From the NCBI GenBank assembly GCA_026874595.1, contig CM049307.1:75492643-75556642 (forward strand): a DNA stretch of 64,000 bases. The letters run 5' to 3'. Numbering within the stretch: position 1 is the stretch's first letter; each line of letters opens with the position of its first letter. A program made the translations under genes and the position numbers. Below the pieces are notes generated by a model. The model was not told where the DNA came from. It saw only the letters and a program-made list of their open reading frames with translations, and ran no database searches. This document shows, piece by piece, positions 12,742 through 25,002 of this stretch. Origin of the DNA: Sipunculus nudus. Taxonomy: Eukaryota; Annelida; Sipuncula; Golfingiida; Sipunculidae.

Positions 12742-14311
12742 TGTTGTGTGGGCAGATAATGACCAGTTACAGACGGAGTTCGCGTTTTGTCCCTGTTGAC
12801 CTACTTTTGACCGTTTTACGGCTCCTAAACTAAGAAAATTTCATGAAAAATAGAAATTTTCATGACAAATACACATGTACGGACTTTTTTTCGCAATGCC
12901 TGCAGATATTGGCCTGATTTTGATTGTGTGGGCAGATAATGACCAGTTACAGACCGAGTTCGCGTTTCGTCCCGGTTGACCTACTTTTGACCGTTTTACA
13001 GCTCCTAAACTTAGAAAATTTCATGAAAAATAGAAATTTTCATGACAAATACACATGTACGGACTTTTTTTCGCAATGCCTGCAGATATTGGCCTGATTT
13101 TGGGTGTGTGGGCAGATAATGACCAGTTACAGATCGAGTTCGCCTTTCGTCCCGGTTGACCTACTTTTGACCGTTTTACGGCTCCTAAGCTTGGAAAAAT
13201 TCATCAAAAATAGAAATTTTCATGACAAATACACATGTACAGCCGTTTTTTAGCCCTCAGCTTATAGGCTGATGGGCTATTGTCGTCACCCAAGCTGTCT
13301 GTCCGTCCATCCATCTGTCTGTCCGGTGTCTGTCCGTCCATCTGTTCCGCATCTCTTAACTTTTACCTTGTGAGCGGGATATCTCTAAAAGGATTCACCG
13401 TTGGAATTTTATTTCATCAGTGAAGATGTATATCGATAAAATCTCAGGCAAGTTCGAAGATGGGTGACCTTGACCCATTTTTCTACTTTTTAGAGCTGAT
13501 TATGGAAAAACACTCAGAAGTTTACATCTCAGGAACCATTGTGTGGATTTTCACAAAACTTACTATGATCATTGGGAATGATGGTCTGTATGTGCTGCAC
13601 AATTTTGGTGGCGCCACCTGCAATTTTTAATTTTTTATGAAATTTTATCGGATTTTTTCAATTTTGGCCTTTTGTGCAGGATATCTCCAAAGGTATTCAA
13701 CACAGGAACTTCATTTCTTCAGTGGTATTGCATAATATTTACAAAATCTTGGTCAAGTTCAAAGATGGGTGATCTTGACCTACTTTTCAAGGTCACAGAG
13801 CTTAGTATAGAAAAAAAATTAGGAGCTTATTTCTCAAAAAGCATTTGGTAGATTGTTATGAAACATGGTATATACCTCTGCAATTTAAATTTATAAATGA
13901 TTATCAACTTTTGCTAATATTCTAGTTTCGCAATGCAATGCTTACAGATACTGGCCTAATGTTTGGTCTGTGGGCGCATAATGACCACGTACAGATCGAG
14001 TTCACGTTTCGTCCCAGTTAACCTATTTTTCACCATATGACAGATCCTGAACATAGAAAATTTCATGAAAGACAGAAATGTTCATGAAAAATGCACATAT
14101 ATGGACTATTTTTCACAATGCCTGCAGATACTGGCATGATTTTTGGTGTGTTGCTTCATAATGACCCTTTACAGATCAAGTTTGCATTTTGCCCTTGTTG
14201 ACCTACTTTTGTCCATACAACACCTCCTGAACTTAAAAAATTTTACAAAATTTAACAAATGTTTCTAATTTGCCCCAGGCGGGGGCATTCGTGTCATTCC
14301 GACACATCTAG

Positions 14312-16292
14312 TTATGCAATAGGTCTGCGTGAACTCTGGGATTCAGGGTAAAATGAAGTCACTTAACCATCTTTTTGTGGAAGGCTTGCTCGATCTACTG
14401 TACAAATATTTTATTAGTCTGCCAGTTCAAGCATATACACAGATACACCCTGGAAACACCTATTTTTTATGCATATATGTGCTCATGGAAACACACATTT
14501 AAGTAAGTTCACAAATACATTTCCATATATGATATCTAGAAACCCACAACATAGTCATATCATAGGTAGGAGTTCTTATTAAGTGTCATAACATATTATT
14601 TAATAAGGATTATGTCTCTTCCTTCCTCCAATGGTATCAAGAATGAAAGATGCAATTTTGAAATGTTTTGTCAAGGGCATTCTGTACTTAAACATGTCAT
14701 TTCAGTGAGAAGAACAACTTGGGACATTTAACATTAGAACTAGAAATTAGCATTCACTTATTTATCCCATTTTTCCAGGTTTATTCATGCATAAGTAACT
14801 GTACATTTGTGAATAATCCTAAATGACTTTCTTTAATCCAGATCATGTTCTGGATCCATACCAAAATCTAATCAGTTCTTTATTGGCCCAATCCTGAAAT
14901 GCCCTGAAAATTTCATGAGATTATGTGCATGTTTGTGAACAAACACACTAATTCACACACATAAAAACACACACGAATGTGGATGAACACAAACACTCCT
15001 GAAAGAAGCAATTGAATGTTAGACAGACCTGTCTTCATACAAGAAGTTTGGTCATGCTTATGTAAGTTACTGTTGGTTGGACCATTGTTAGACAGTTACA
15101 GTCTTTAGGAACAAGGATGCTTACCATCTATTAACATTGAAACCGCCCCTTTAAAAGCATATTTCAATTTTAACACAAAGAAACCAGTCAGTAGGCCATG
15201 TTTGCAGCACAGTGCCCTGACACATGAGTGTCTAGTCAGCTATTATTTTGTACCTGATGAAGCTCATATAGGCAAACAACAGCTGCAATTACATGTACAC
15301 ATCAAACATAGACCACCTTGAGCCTGCTAAAGAAAAACAAGTTACAGACACTCTGCACTCAGTCACCTCAGTCACATGACCACAGGAATTTCGCTGATTA
15401 TTTTCATAGTCGCACCCCCAGTATTACCAGGACTGTGGTGTAAAAGCAGACAGAGATATAGATAAGATATATTGATAACATTGATTAAGCCAATCAGCTG
15501 CAGATTAGGGTGCAATCATATTTTAATGTCTGTACCATTGCGTGTCTGTTTTTTTTGTCTGAGATATATATTTTTTTCACATGTAAAACAGCATAACACT
15601 TTATGGTGCCTATATTTACCCGTATTCATTGATGAAAAAAAAAAATCTTTCTAAAATGATCACCATAAAAATGCAGGTATGGGTTTTTATTATGGACAAG
15701 AGCATTAAACTGTGAAGCTTAGAGCCAAATGCCTGCCAATTGTGATCATATACATTCTGCAGTCTATGTTTTACATCACCATTATTTTTAGCAACAGAGG
15801 AATTAAGATTGGCCCGGATATGTTAAATGAGAGCTGAAGTCATGTATCCATAAACTACATCTGTTTATCTGAAAATTTAAAAGTAGTTCATGTCTTATCT
15901 GCAGGAATTACCTCCTGAAAGTTCTTTAAATGAACATACATAGTCTGTTGTTATTTTTATGACCACATATCTTATAATTAATGGTCACAGCTATCAGTAC
16001 CAAATATTATACTCATACTGGTTAGGATACTTTTATAGAAATTAGAGCTTATGTATTATTTATGTTTTTATGTATGAAATATTTAATGTGTTCTTTTTGT
16101 ATCATGCAATACTAGTACTTAGTACATGAGTTTCTTAAATGGGTATTTTTTTTAAACTGAAACATGTCAGGGTATATTTTATGGAATTTAAGAACTGCAC
16201 AAACTTATACTCAACTATTCCCCATCAACACAAAATGAGGCTTATCTATAGAGTCCAACATGTTCAAAATAGCATCTTAATACAATTATAGC
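14312..16292. other. AT-rich intronic sequence, nothing recognised
   Basis: No exon, RNA gene or terminal-repeat element was seen. The segment at about 14760-14990 (AATCAGTTCTTTATTGGCCC and surrounding text) resembles 820-960 of this window (AATCAATTCTTCATTGGCCC), so a diverged dispersed repeat is likely. Confidence 0.4.
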
Positions 16293-16499
16293 TTTTTAGC
16301 TCAGCTGACTGAAAGTCATCTGAGCTATAGCGATCACTCTTTGTCCGTCGTCCGTCTGTCCGTCCGTTAACCAGGCACAAATCGTAACCGCTGAACCTAG
16401 AACCTTGTAACTTGGGATTCTGAGAGGTCCATAAAAAATCTCCTTGGAAACCAGAAATTAGGTCTCTGTTACCCATATCCTTCGAGCTATGTGGCCCCA

Positions 16500-18005
16500 A
16501 AGTTCCCCCCCAGAAAAGTCAAAAATTTCATACAAAAACTTCAATATCTCAATAACTACATCACTGATGGTCTTCATTTTTGGCATACATATTGATCATG
16601 AGATGTTCGATCAGTTCCTGCAGACTGGTGGCGCCACCTGTACTGTTTGATTTTTTACGATTTTTTCCTCTATTTTTGAGACCTTTGAGGATGCTGTCAT
16701 CTGTTAGCGTGGCACAAATCGTAACGACTGGACCTAGAATCTTCATTTTCGACACACTGAGAGACCTATGAAAAGTCTCCATGGAAACCAGAAATTAGGT
16801 CTCTGTTACCCATATCCTTCGAGCTATGGGGCCCAAAATTACCCCCCAGAATAGTCAAAAATTTCATACAAAAACTTCAATATCTCATTAACTACATCAC
16901 TGATGGTCATGATTTTCGACATACATATTGATCATGAGATGTTTCATCAGTTTGTGCAGACTGGTGGCGCCACCTGTATTTTTCAATGTTCACGAATTGT
17001 TTTCTCCATTTTTGAGACCTTTAAGGATGTAGTTATCTGTCAACAGGGTACAAATCGTAATGACTGGACCTAGAATCTTCGTTCTTGACACACAGGGAGA
17101 CCCATGATAAGTCTCCATGGAAACCTGAAATTTGGTCTCTGTTACCCATATCCTTTGAGCTATGGCACTCCAAAGTACAGCTCAGAATAATGGAAAATTT
17201 GATACAAAAGCTAAAGTATCTGAACAACTAATGCAGAGATAACCATAATCGTTTGCATGGATATTGATCATGGAGTGTTTCATAAGTTTCTGCAGACTGG
17301 TGGCACCACCTGTATTTGTTCGGTTTTTTTTTACGAAATTTTTCTGTATTTTTGAGACCTTTAAAGATATGAACATCTGTTAACAGGGCACAAATCATAA
17401 AAACTGGACCAAGAATCTTCATTCTTGACACACAGGGAGACCCATGAAAAGTCTCCATGGAAACTTGAAATTAGGTCTCTGTTACCCATATTCTTTAAGC
17501 TGTATGGGTCCAAAATACCCCCCCCCCCCCCAGAATAATGGAAAATTTGATACAAAAACTGCAGTATTTCAATAACTACAACACTGATGGTCATGATTTT
17601 CGGCATACATATTGATTATGAGCTGTTCCATCAGTTTCTGCAGACTGGGTGTGCCACCTCTATTTTTTTTTCAAATTTTTACGAATTTTTTTCTTTTTTT
17701 TTGAGACCTTTAAAGATGTGGTTATCTGTCAACAGGGTACAAATCGCAACAACTGGACCTAGAATCTTCATTCTTGTCATGCAAGGAGGCCCATGATAGG
17801 TGCCTGTGGAAACTTGAAATTAGGTCTCTGTTACCCATATCCTTCAAGCTATAGGACTCCGAAGTATCCCTCAGAATAATGGACAATTTGATACAAAAAC
17901 TGAAGTATCTGAACAACTAATGCAGGGATCACCATGATTTTTTGCATGGATATTGACCATTAAGTGTTTTTATTAGTTTCTGCAGACTGGTGGAGCCACC
18001 TGTAT
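16500..18005 (+). repeat. About 340-base tandem units
   Basis: The landmark CTGCAGACTGG (one copy reads TGTGCAGACTGG) recurs at about 16618, 16954, 17290, 17638 and 17980, giving spacings of 335-348 bases. Each unit runs from a line like GGAAACCAGAAATTAGGTCT through TTCATCAGTTT to a GGTGGCGCCACC palindrome or a mutated version. One further diverged unit lies in the element at 32521-32905. Confidence 0.85.
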
Positions 18006-18008
18006 TTT

Positions 18009-19050
18009 TGTATCCGCCAAAATGAAGTTTTGCGGATACTATGTTTTTGACTGAGTTCCTCCGCTGCGGCGGCGTTCGTTTCCAGAGAGCTCCTCTAGGA
18101 CTAATGGACCGATTTTTCCCAAACTTACACCTGTTATCGGGTCACATGTGAACTGGTGCCTAACCAATTTGCATTGACCTCTGACCTTTCCTATCTATCC
18201 AGTGTCCATTTGTGGGTGTGTTTCCACTCATAAACCCTCATATCTCGGGAACCGTTTGATCGATCAGGAAATAAAATTGATAAAAATGTAGCCCTTGGAT
18301 TGCTTTATAACATACACAAAAAATGGTGGCGCCACCTGTAACCATGTTTGCACAGTGTCCATCTGTTCATCTGCCTTGGGTTAAAATCACTCATATCTCT
18401 GCAGTGAATTGACTAATTCACCTGAAATTCGTCATGTGTATACATCCAGGATAGTTTTCTTGATTTTATGACAGGTGGCGCCACCTACGTTCACGTTCAC
18501 GCTGATGACATCCAAGCTTATATCTCGGGAACCGTTTGACCGATCAGGAAATAAAATTTATACAAATGTAGCCCTTTGATAGCTCTGTAACATACACAAA
18601 AAATGGTGGCGCCACCTGTAACAATGTTTGCACAGCGTCTGTCTGTTAGTCTGCCGTGGCCTAAAATTACTCATTTCTCTGTAGTGGTTCGACATAACTG
18701 CCTAAAATTTTGCAGGTTTATACATCGTGGACAGCTTTCTTGATTTTATGACAGGTGGCGCCACCTACATTCTAGTTAACGCTGGACACATCCAAGCTCA
18801 TATCTCAGGAACCATTTGACCGATTGCGCCAAAATTGTGCATGTGTTTAGATCTCACATAGGTCTTTATCATACACAAAACTGGAGGGGTTACCTGCAAA
18901 GATTTTTGCACAGTGTTTGTCTGTTTGTCTGCCATGGGCAAAAATCGCTCATATACATGTAGTGGTTTGACTTTTCTGCCTAAAATTTTGCAGGTGTATA
19001 CAACTTGGACAGCTTTCTGGATTTGTGGTAGGTGGCACAACCTACATACA
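18009..19050 (+). repeat. Inserted module with a GTATCCGC/GCGGATAC hairpin and about 280-base tandem units
   Basis: A perfect inverted pair GTATCCGC...GCGGATAC with a 14-base loop starts the module (about 18009-18038). Then ATATCTC(G/A)GGAACC(G/A)TTTGA and AAATGGTGGCGCCACCTGTA recur about every 280 bases. GGTGGCGCCACC occurs at 18325, 18474, 18605 and 18754. The abrupt change from the 340-base units suggests a separate element's 5' portion inserted here. Confidence 0.6.
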
Positions 19051-21921
19051 CATTTAGGCTGCAGACATCCATGCTAATATGCAACATACCTCACTCTATT
19101 TCCCCTTGCCACTCAATCCATGCCTCACTATCCGATTTTGGCAGATACATGAAGTCACTTGTCGGTTACCCGTATTCTAGTTTTAAAAGTTTACACATTT
19201 TTCTCTATTTTTGAGATATATAAATACAGACTAAATCTTGGCCTGTTGGTTAATCTGTTTGATGCTTCAGTTGAATGGGTATATACTACCATTCTGATGA
19301 TAAAATTTCCTTTTGCGAATCTCTTCCCAGTCAGCTGAGCGTCATGACCCATGGGTCACTTGTTAGGATTTCTATTTGAGTCATCATCTGTTGTTTGCCT
19401 TATCTCAAGCATTGACGCAGCTATCATTATCTGGTTTTACACACATGTTGACCAATATACAAAATTATGGTTTGCATTTTTGTCCTGATTGACATATTTG
19501 AGGAGTTTTTGTTTATTTTAAACAAGTACAAAATGCAAGGGGATCTATTTTACAACATTTGACAAAAATGTTGGCCCTTCAGAATACTTCATTCTTACAT
19601 TTATTTCTATGTGGCCTGTATGTAGTGTGTTAATTTCAGCCCTACTGGTGACATTCAATGTCACCAGCCAAATGCAAATTAAAGCTTAGATGATATCATG
19701 TAAACACTCTTAAAAAATACATGTAGTCAAAGAATTGCTGTTGCTCATACAGCAATACATTTGGCTTAAAAGAATGCCAGAAATTTGATAGAATTTAATC
19801 TTAAGATTGAATAATTAAATCTGTAACATTTTCACAGAAATTTCAGTTTCCTGCAAATTATAAAAATGAATAAAGTATAAGAAAATCAGAGTGTCACAAA
19901 ACAGAGTGTTTGTAATACTAGATATAACTGGCAATAATCAGATGTTGTATTTTATACTGTGCTGTTATAATATCCAGATTTTCAGGCTCTTTCCTCTATA
20001 CTTTACAGTAATCCAAGGTTTATTGTCTAACATATATGACTTCTAAAATGCATTATGACAAAAAAATAATTTTTTAACAGTGTTCTTACATACCTTTTTT
20101 AACTGTTAACATTGCCCCCTAAAACCATTGTAACAGAACTCTTTCTAAATTTCCAGTTAATTAACAAATGGAAAATTGAATAAATTCTAAATGAGTTAGA
20201 TTTTACTTTCTCTCATCCTGTCAAACACTCATAATGAATAAATGTATGATCCTGGTACATTTTATCAAGGAAGCTTTTTTGTTGACCAGTTTTAATAAAC
20301 CATAACTAATATCTATATTCCTGCGTTATACCTCTTTCATATCCCTAATACATAGCATATATAAACCATTATAAAACTGGTTTTAAAATGGTTCACGTTT
20401 TCATGCTGCAAACAAATGTGTTTTGTAACCTGTTTAACCAAACCATTTTAAAACCATTACCACAGTATGAACCACAGTTTTACTCAGAATACATAAATAT
20501 TCTTCCTGTATTCATTGTTTGTTTTTTTTTTCACTGAAGCACCATGACTATAATGCTTATACTGCCCTGGGTAAAGAATGGTTAGAGAAACGATAATGAA
20601 AATTTTGGTCAGATTTTATGGAGGTTTTAATATAAGCTTTCACTAATGTATTAATGTTTAAGGAAGGTGTTAGGGAAAGGCTAAGAGTCAGCATGACAAA
20701 CATATTTTATTTGGATTTTGTTTCTAGCAGAAAATGACAAAATATGATTCAGTATATATTTAATCTTATGGATAAATTTATATATATATATTATTTAATT
20801 ATGAATCTTAACTGTGCATAATGAAGTTTGTATATTAAGTTAATTGCAGAAAGAGTAAATTCTGTTATTTCTTCTAAAATTTTAATTGTCCTATTTTAGT
20901 TAACTTTTAAAATGTATGAAGTGTTTTTTGAATCATCATGAAGTAGATTTAAAATTACAAAACTACAAAAAAATATATTTGAAACAGCAAAAGATAGTAA
21001 AAGTCTGTCTTTATGACCAGATAAAACTTTGCCATAAATTAAGTATCTAAGTAGACAAATATAGTAGAGGGTACCCCTTGTAATAAACTAGCTAAAGTCA
21101 GATGCCCTCATGTTAGTCTTGAGGCCACACACACAAAATTTATGTTATTGTTCTGGGAACAAACAATTTGGATGTAAGCAGGACTTTTTTTTCTTTTTCT
21201 TTACCAGTTGAGACACAATTCATGGAATTTTGTCAGTTTGCCAGGAAAATACATAAATTTACTATGTTGACAATGGTGTTTATGATCAACACAAATATTA
21301 GTCCATTTTCCATATCCCTACAGATTCTTTTAAGGAATTTGTGCCATAGCACAAATTAGCAACATGACTAAAGACCTTGTCTTCATTTACAACAAAAAAA
21401 ATGATCTATGAAAAATGGGATCAGCAGATCCATAGAACAATTATTTATTTTGTGTGTGGCCTAAGCAGAATTTGTTTATCCTTGTATCTAATTGGTGCAA
21501 GTTAAAAAAAAATCTGACTGTGTTAATAGAAGAGTTCCTCCATAAATAAAGGTGAGACAAACATCTCTTTATGACAGGAAATGACTGATCTGTCATAAGG
21601 TACATGCTGATGTCACCTTGAAAAACACTTGACTTGTATAAACAACCTGATAAGTGAGGAAATAGCTGTGAATAATAGTTATTCCAGGGAGTGCAGTATA
21701 AATATTGTGTAAATACCTTTAAGGAAGATGTTAAATGGGTACTGTTGAATAATATAGTTATTACAAACATTTCATTTTCCACAGAAATCACCACATTTTC
21801 ACAAGGTCTGGCACAGCAGCTGTTTTGATTAGAATTAAGACGAGATGTCTGCAGTCCCCTTACATGGAAAATCCTCAATCTGTCTCCTCTCTGGCTTCCT
21901 CCTTTCTCATATAATTTTATG

Positions 21922-21922
<1 letters not shown>

Positions 21923-21966
<44 letters not shown>
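21923..21966. repeat. (TA)n microsatellite
   Basis: About 21 TA repeats. It is read through by a 194-residue reverse open frame (21441-22025) that has no coding character otherwise. Confidence 0.95.
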
Positions 21967-21968
<2 letters not shown>

Positions 21969-22054
21969 AATATGAAAAATAATTAGGATAATCTGCATGT
22001 CCAGTTTAAAATCAGAAGGGTTCAATCTTAAGAGTCAGTTTGCTCATCCACTTA

Positions 22055-23034
22055 CAAAGCATTGCCCTCTCAGTGACAAAGGCAGTGGCAGTTTTGTTCC
22101 TCCGTTGATAGAGACAGAGACATTTTGCCCCTCTGGTGATAGAGATACAGACAGTTTTGTCCCTCAAGTGAAAGAGACAGAGAAAGTTTTGCCCCTCTGG
22201 TGATAGAGATACAGACAGTTTTGCCCCTCTTGTGAAGGAGACAGAGAGTTTTGCCCCTCTAGTGAAAGAGATACAGACAGTTTGCCCCTCCGGTGAAAGA
22301 GACAGAAACAGTTTTGCCCTCCAGTGATAGAGACAGAATTCCCCTCTAATGGAGAGACAGAGAGTTTAGCCCCTCCACTGAAAGAGACAGTCAGTTTTGC
22401 CCATCATGTGAAAGAGACAGACACAGTTTTGCTCCTCCAGTGATAGAGGCAATGACAGTTTTCCCCCTCCAGTGAAGAGACTGATTTCCCCTCCAGCGAA
22501 GAGACAGAGTTTTGCTCCTCCACTGAAAGAGACAGACAGTTTTGCCCATCTAGTGAAAGAGACAGATGGTCTTGCCCAGCCAGTGAAAGAGGCAGAGACA
22601 GTTTTGCTCCTCCAGTGATAGAGACAATGACTGTTTTCTACTCCATTGAAGAGACAGAGACAGTTTTCCCCTCCATTAAAGAGACAGACAGTTTTGCCCC
22701 TCCAGTTAAATAGATGGATATAGTTTTGCCCCTCCAATGATAGAGACAGAGACACAGATAGATACCTTCATGTGATAGAGACAGTGATAGAGGTCTAGAC
22801 TATTTATGTACCTCCAGTGTTAGAGACAGAGAAAGTTTTGCCCCTCCATTTAAAGAGACAGAAATAGTTTTGCCCTCCAGTGATAGATACAAAGATAGTT
22901 TTGCCCTCCAGAGACGGAGACAGTTTTGTCCCTCAAGTAATAGAGGCAGACACATTTTTGTCCCTCTAGTGATACAGACAGAAACAGTTTTATCCCATCA
23001 GTCATAGATACAGTTCCCTCCCCCCCCCCCCCCC
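22055..23034 (+). repeat. Purine-rich minisatellite, about 30-38-base degenerate unit, ending in C17
   Basis: Roughly 28 degenerate copies of a unit containing GAGACAGA, then CAGTTTTGCCCCTCC, then AGTGA(T/A)AGA. Unit length varies and many copies are truncated. The array ends at a run of about 17 C (near 23018-23034). The 129-residue reverse frame across it is a repeat artefact. Confidence 0.9.
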
Positions 23035-23300
23035 GTTATATAAACATGTCAAAGGCATATAATAAAAAACTCAAATGTCCTATTTATTGTTTTGGCAATA
23101 TTTCTACTAATTTATCATTTGTCAGTGACTTTTCAAATGCAATAATATAAGTACATAAGAGGATTATGATATCGTCAGCAATCAAACACAGTTTGTTGTC
23201 CCTGTGGTACCCTCAATGCATTGTAATTCAAAGAAAAAATGTACCATATGCATTCATTTTGCTGAAACAGGTAATGTTTCATTTTTCCTTTCATTTTCAG

Positions 23301-23399
23301 ATCCGTACGTTGAATTATGTCAAGCAGAAAGGGACCCGACCAGACGGGGAGGCCTATAGTGCCCTTCAAGCCAGACTGCCGTTACAGTCACGAGCATAA
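23301..23399 (+). CDS. Last coding exon of the unrecognised plus-strand gene
   Basis: Acceptor TCATTTTCAG precedes 32 codons and TAA. The peptide starts IRTLNYVKQKGTRPDGEAYS and ends LQARLPLQSRA. It joins in phase 0 to the exon ending at 8984. The three recognised exons together give a 120-residue C-terminal portion, basic near the end, with no transmembrane segment. I cannot name the family. The RPDGEAYSALQARL stretch recalls the second helix of PPR-type repeats, but this is only a resemblance. The transcript continues into a 3' UTR with two polyA signals. Confidence 0.85.
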   Translation: MRTLNYVKQKGTRPDGEAYSALQARLPLQSRA

Positions 23400-24070
23400 C
23401 ATTTGCAATAACCATCGAGTTGATCCAAACAGAAACCTACAACGACGGAACGTGTGTGACCTGCTCAGTTGATCACCATGTGACCTGAGCCAGGGATCAT
23501 ATAGTAAATTAAATTTTGTGGTTAGTAAATGAGTTGCAGACACTGAAGCATGACATGTACACAAACGTTCATCTGGAGTCACTTTCATTATCAGTGTTTT
23601 TTTTTCTTTTTTACACAGTGTTTTCCAATATGTATACATACCTTCAACCACAAATATGTGCTTTACTCAGCATCATGTGTTAATATATGCCACGCAAGCA
23701 AATTTTATGATCATTTCCTAATCGCAGTATGTTATGATTGTATATAAACAGAAACAAAAGAAGTGATATTGAAAGAGAATATACTGTGCATGTATTTTGA
23801 ATAAAATGTATATTCTAAGTAAAACCAACTGTTGATGTCCTGTTCATGTCAGCCAGATGTTTATGTATGATATGTGATCCACCAGCCAAGTACCCACATT
23901 GGCCAGTTCTAATAGTATAGTGCTGTAGCTGCACTTGCTTTGCATCTAAATCAGATTAGACTAAACCAGTTTACATGAGTCCTTAAGTAGTACACTTTGC
24001 ACTCACACTGTAGTTCATTTTACAAAAGTCTAAATCAGTTTATTCAATAAAACTTAAAGATTCTGCTGTT
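23400..24070 (+). other. 3' UTR of the plus-strand gene
   Basis: Non-coding sequence after the stop at 23397-23399. AATAAA at 23800-23805 and again at 24046-24051 are candidate polyadenylation signals, giving UTRs of about 0.4 or 0.65 kb. Which is used cannot be told from sequence alone. Confidence 0.6.
23800..23805 (+). terminator. Candidate polyA signal AATAAA
   Basis: First canonical hexamer downstream of the stop codon, 400 bases into the 3' UTR. A second hexamer at 24046-24051 is an alternative. Confidence 0.5.
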
Positions 24071-24071
24071 T

Positions 24072-24935
24072 GTAATATGTTGTTAATCCAATTTACTGTG
24101 CTGCAAAAAGTGATATTTCGTGGGAAGAATTAGGTCTAATGATAGCAAAAATTGGTCTCACACAGACTGGAAATGGATTTGACTGTATGCACTAGGAACA
24201 AGTTTACTAGAAACTGGACTCAATTCGACTGAACTACTGTTGACTGCATTTCAAGTGGACTATAGTAAACCAAAACAGATACAGAAAAGTAACCTTGTGC
24301 GAACAGAATAAACTGATTCATGATCCCGTTTGCAAATGCATATACAGCTTGCTGGAGTCAACGTGATCAGCTCAAACCCTGACTCCACTTTTTTTATTTG
24401 ATTAATATACAGCCTAACATCAGACACTGTTTTATTACCTATGCATTATTCAATAATTTATCAATTAGCTGAATGAAATATTCAATAATCCTTTCATCCA
24501 GTCAGACTTAAATATTGCACAAATCATAAACATTAAGCCTTTTAAATTTTTCCTTGACCTTAAGAGGAAACCTGGTGAAATCTACTCAGAAACTATAAAT
24601 TAGGGCGCCCTGACCTATATTCTATGTAAGGGACATATACACCTTGGAATCAAACTCCTCTTAGCATTCAAGGATGTTGAACATGTATTTTGTATTGAGT
24701 CATTAAATTGAATAGATGAGATGTATTAAAACATTCTACTCTCATGATCGACACAACCTTTGCATATAATTGCCCAACTTGTTCTCCATCAGTGTCACTA
24801 ATCATTATGCAATTTACACTCTGAGAATACCATATTTTCTGATGCGTTTAAAAAAAACAAAGCAGCAAGGTTGTGTAAATATATTTCTTTTATACTAATT
24901 TAATCCTTAACAGTATAATGATAATAATTATGTAT
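24072..24935. other. Intergenic sequence, nothing recognised
   Basis: Lies between the 3' end of the plus-strand gene and the TA-flanked transposon. No exon or element structure was seen. Confidence 0.4.
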
Positions 24936-24938
24936 CAC

Positions 24939-24951
24939 ATCTATCTATCTA

Positions 24952-24999
<48 letters not shown>
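24939..24999. repeat. (ATCT)n and (TA)n microsatellite flanking the transposon
   Basis: Four to five ATCT repeats then about 21 TA repeats, ending exactly at the left terminal repeat of the element at 25000. Confidence 0.9.

Positions 25000-25002
<3 letters not shown>

Larger units (their letters stand above)
9681..13250 (+). repeat. 180-185-base tandem units inside the Helitron-like element, split by an insertion
   Basis: The landmark CGCAATGCCTGCAGATATTG recurs at 9681, 9866, 10046, 12892 and 13072. Spacing is 185, 180, then 180 once the 2.67-kb insertion is removed, then 180. Each unit carries the phrases GGGCAGATAATGACCAGTTA and TTGACCTACTTTTGACCG. The related copy at 59.7-60.9 kb has only one such unit. 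Confidence 0.9.
9584..14311 (+). mobile_element. Helitron-like element with CTAG 3' terminus (interrupted)
   Basis: The left end reads TTTTTATGCCCCCGCC, followed by a short GC-rich hairpin (CCGCCACAAAGTGGCCGG). The right end reads GGGGGCATTCGTGTC, a GTGTC/GACAC hairpin, then ATCTAG followed by T. A small hairpin just before a CTAG end with a 3' T is the Helitron signature. A reverse-orientation relative at 59713-60948 has the same two ends, which fixes the boundaries. No rep/helicase coding sequence was seen, so it is non-autonomous. Its body has tandem 180-185-base units, then a module starting AGCCCTCAGCTTATAGGC (13253 onward). A second element is inserted at about 10075-12741. The canonical 5' TC was not confirmed, so the superfamily is inferred. 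Confidence 0.65.
16293..19363 (+). mobile_element. Second-subfamily CTTG-terminus element, 3.1 kb
   Basis: The left end is TTTTTAGCTCAGCTGAC followed by GTCATCTGAGCTATAGCGATC. The right end is CAGCTGAGCG followed by a perfect 14-base palindrome (TGACCCATGGGTCA, 19345-19358) and CTTGTT. It shares ends with the nested element at 10075-12741 but has a different body: about 340-base tandem units to 18000, then a different module of about 280-base units. No transposase reading frame survives. The short open frames inside it are repeat artefacts. Confidence 0.6.
8985..23300 (+). other. Large 14.3-kb TE-filled intron
   Basis: It starts GTTAGT and ends TTTTCAG. It contains a nested pair of Helitron-like elements (9584-14311), a third element (16293-19363), a TA microsatellite and a purine-rich minisatellite (22055-23034). 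Between these, 14312-16292 and 19364-21920 are AT-rich with no exon or element recognised. No alternative exon was evident. Confidence 0.7.

Noticed and set aside
21441..22025. 194-codon minus-strand frame
   Set aside because: It is sustained by a TA microsatellite in its N-terminal part. The rest has no domain or splice context.
22366..22755. 129-codon minus-strand frame with repeated SLF-GG pattern
   Set aside because: A by-product of the purine-rich minisatellite at 22055-23034.
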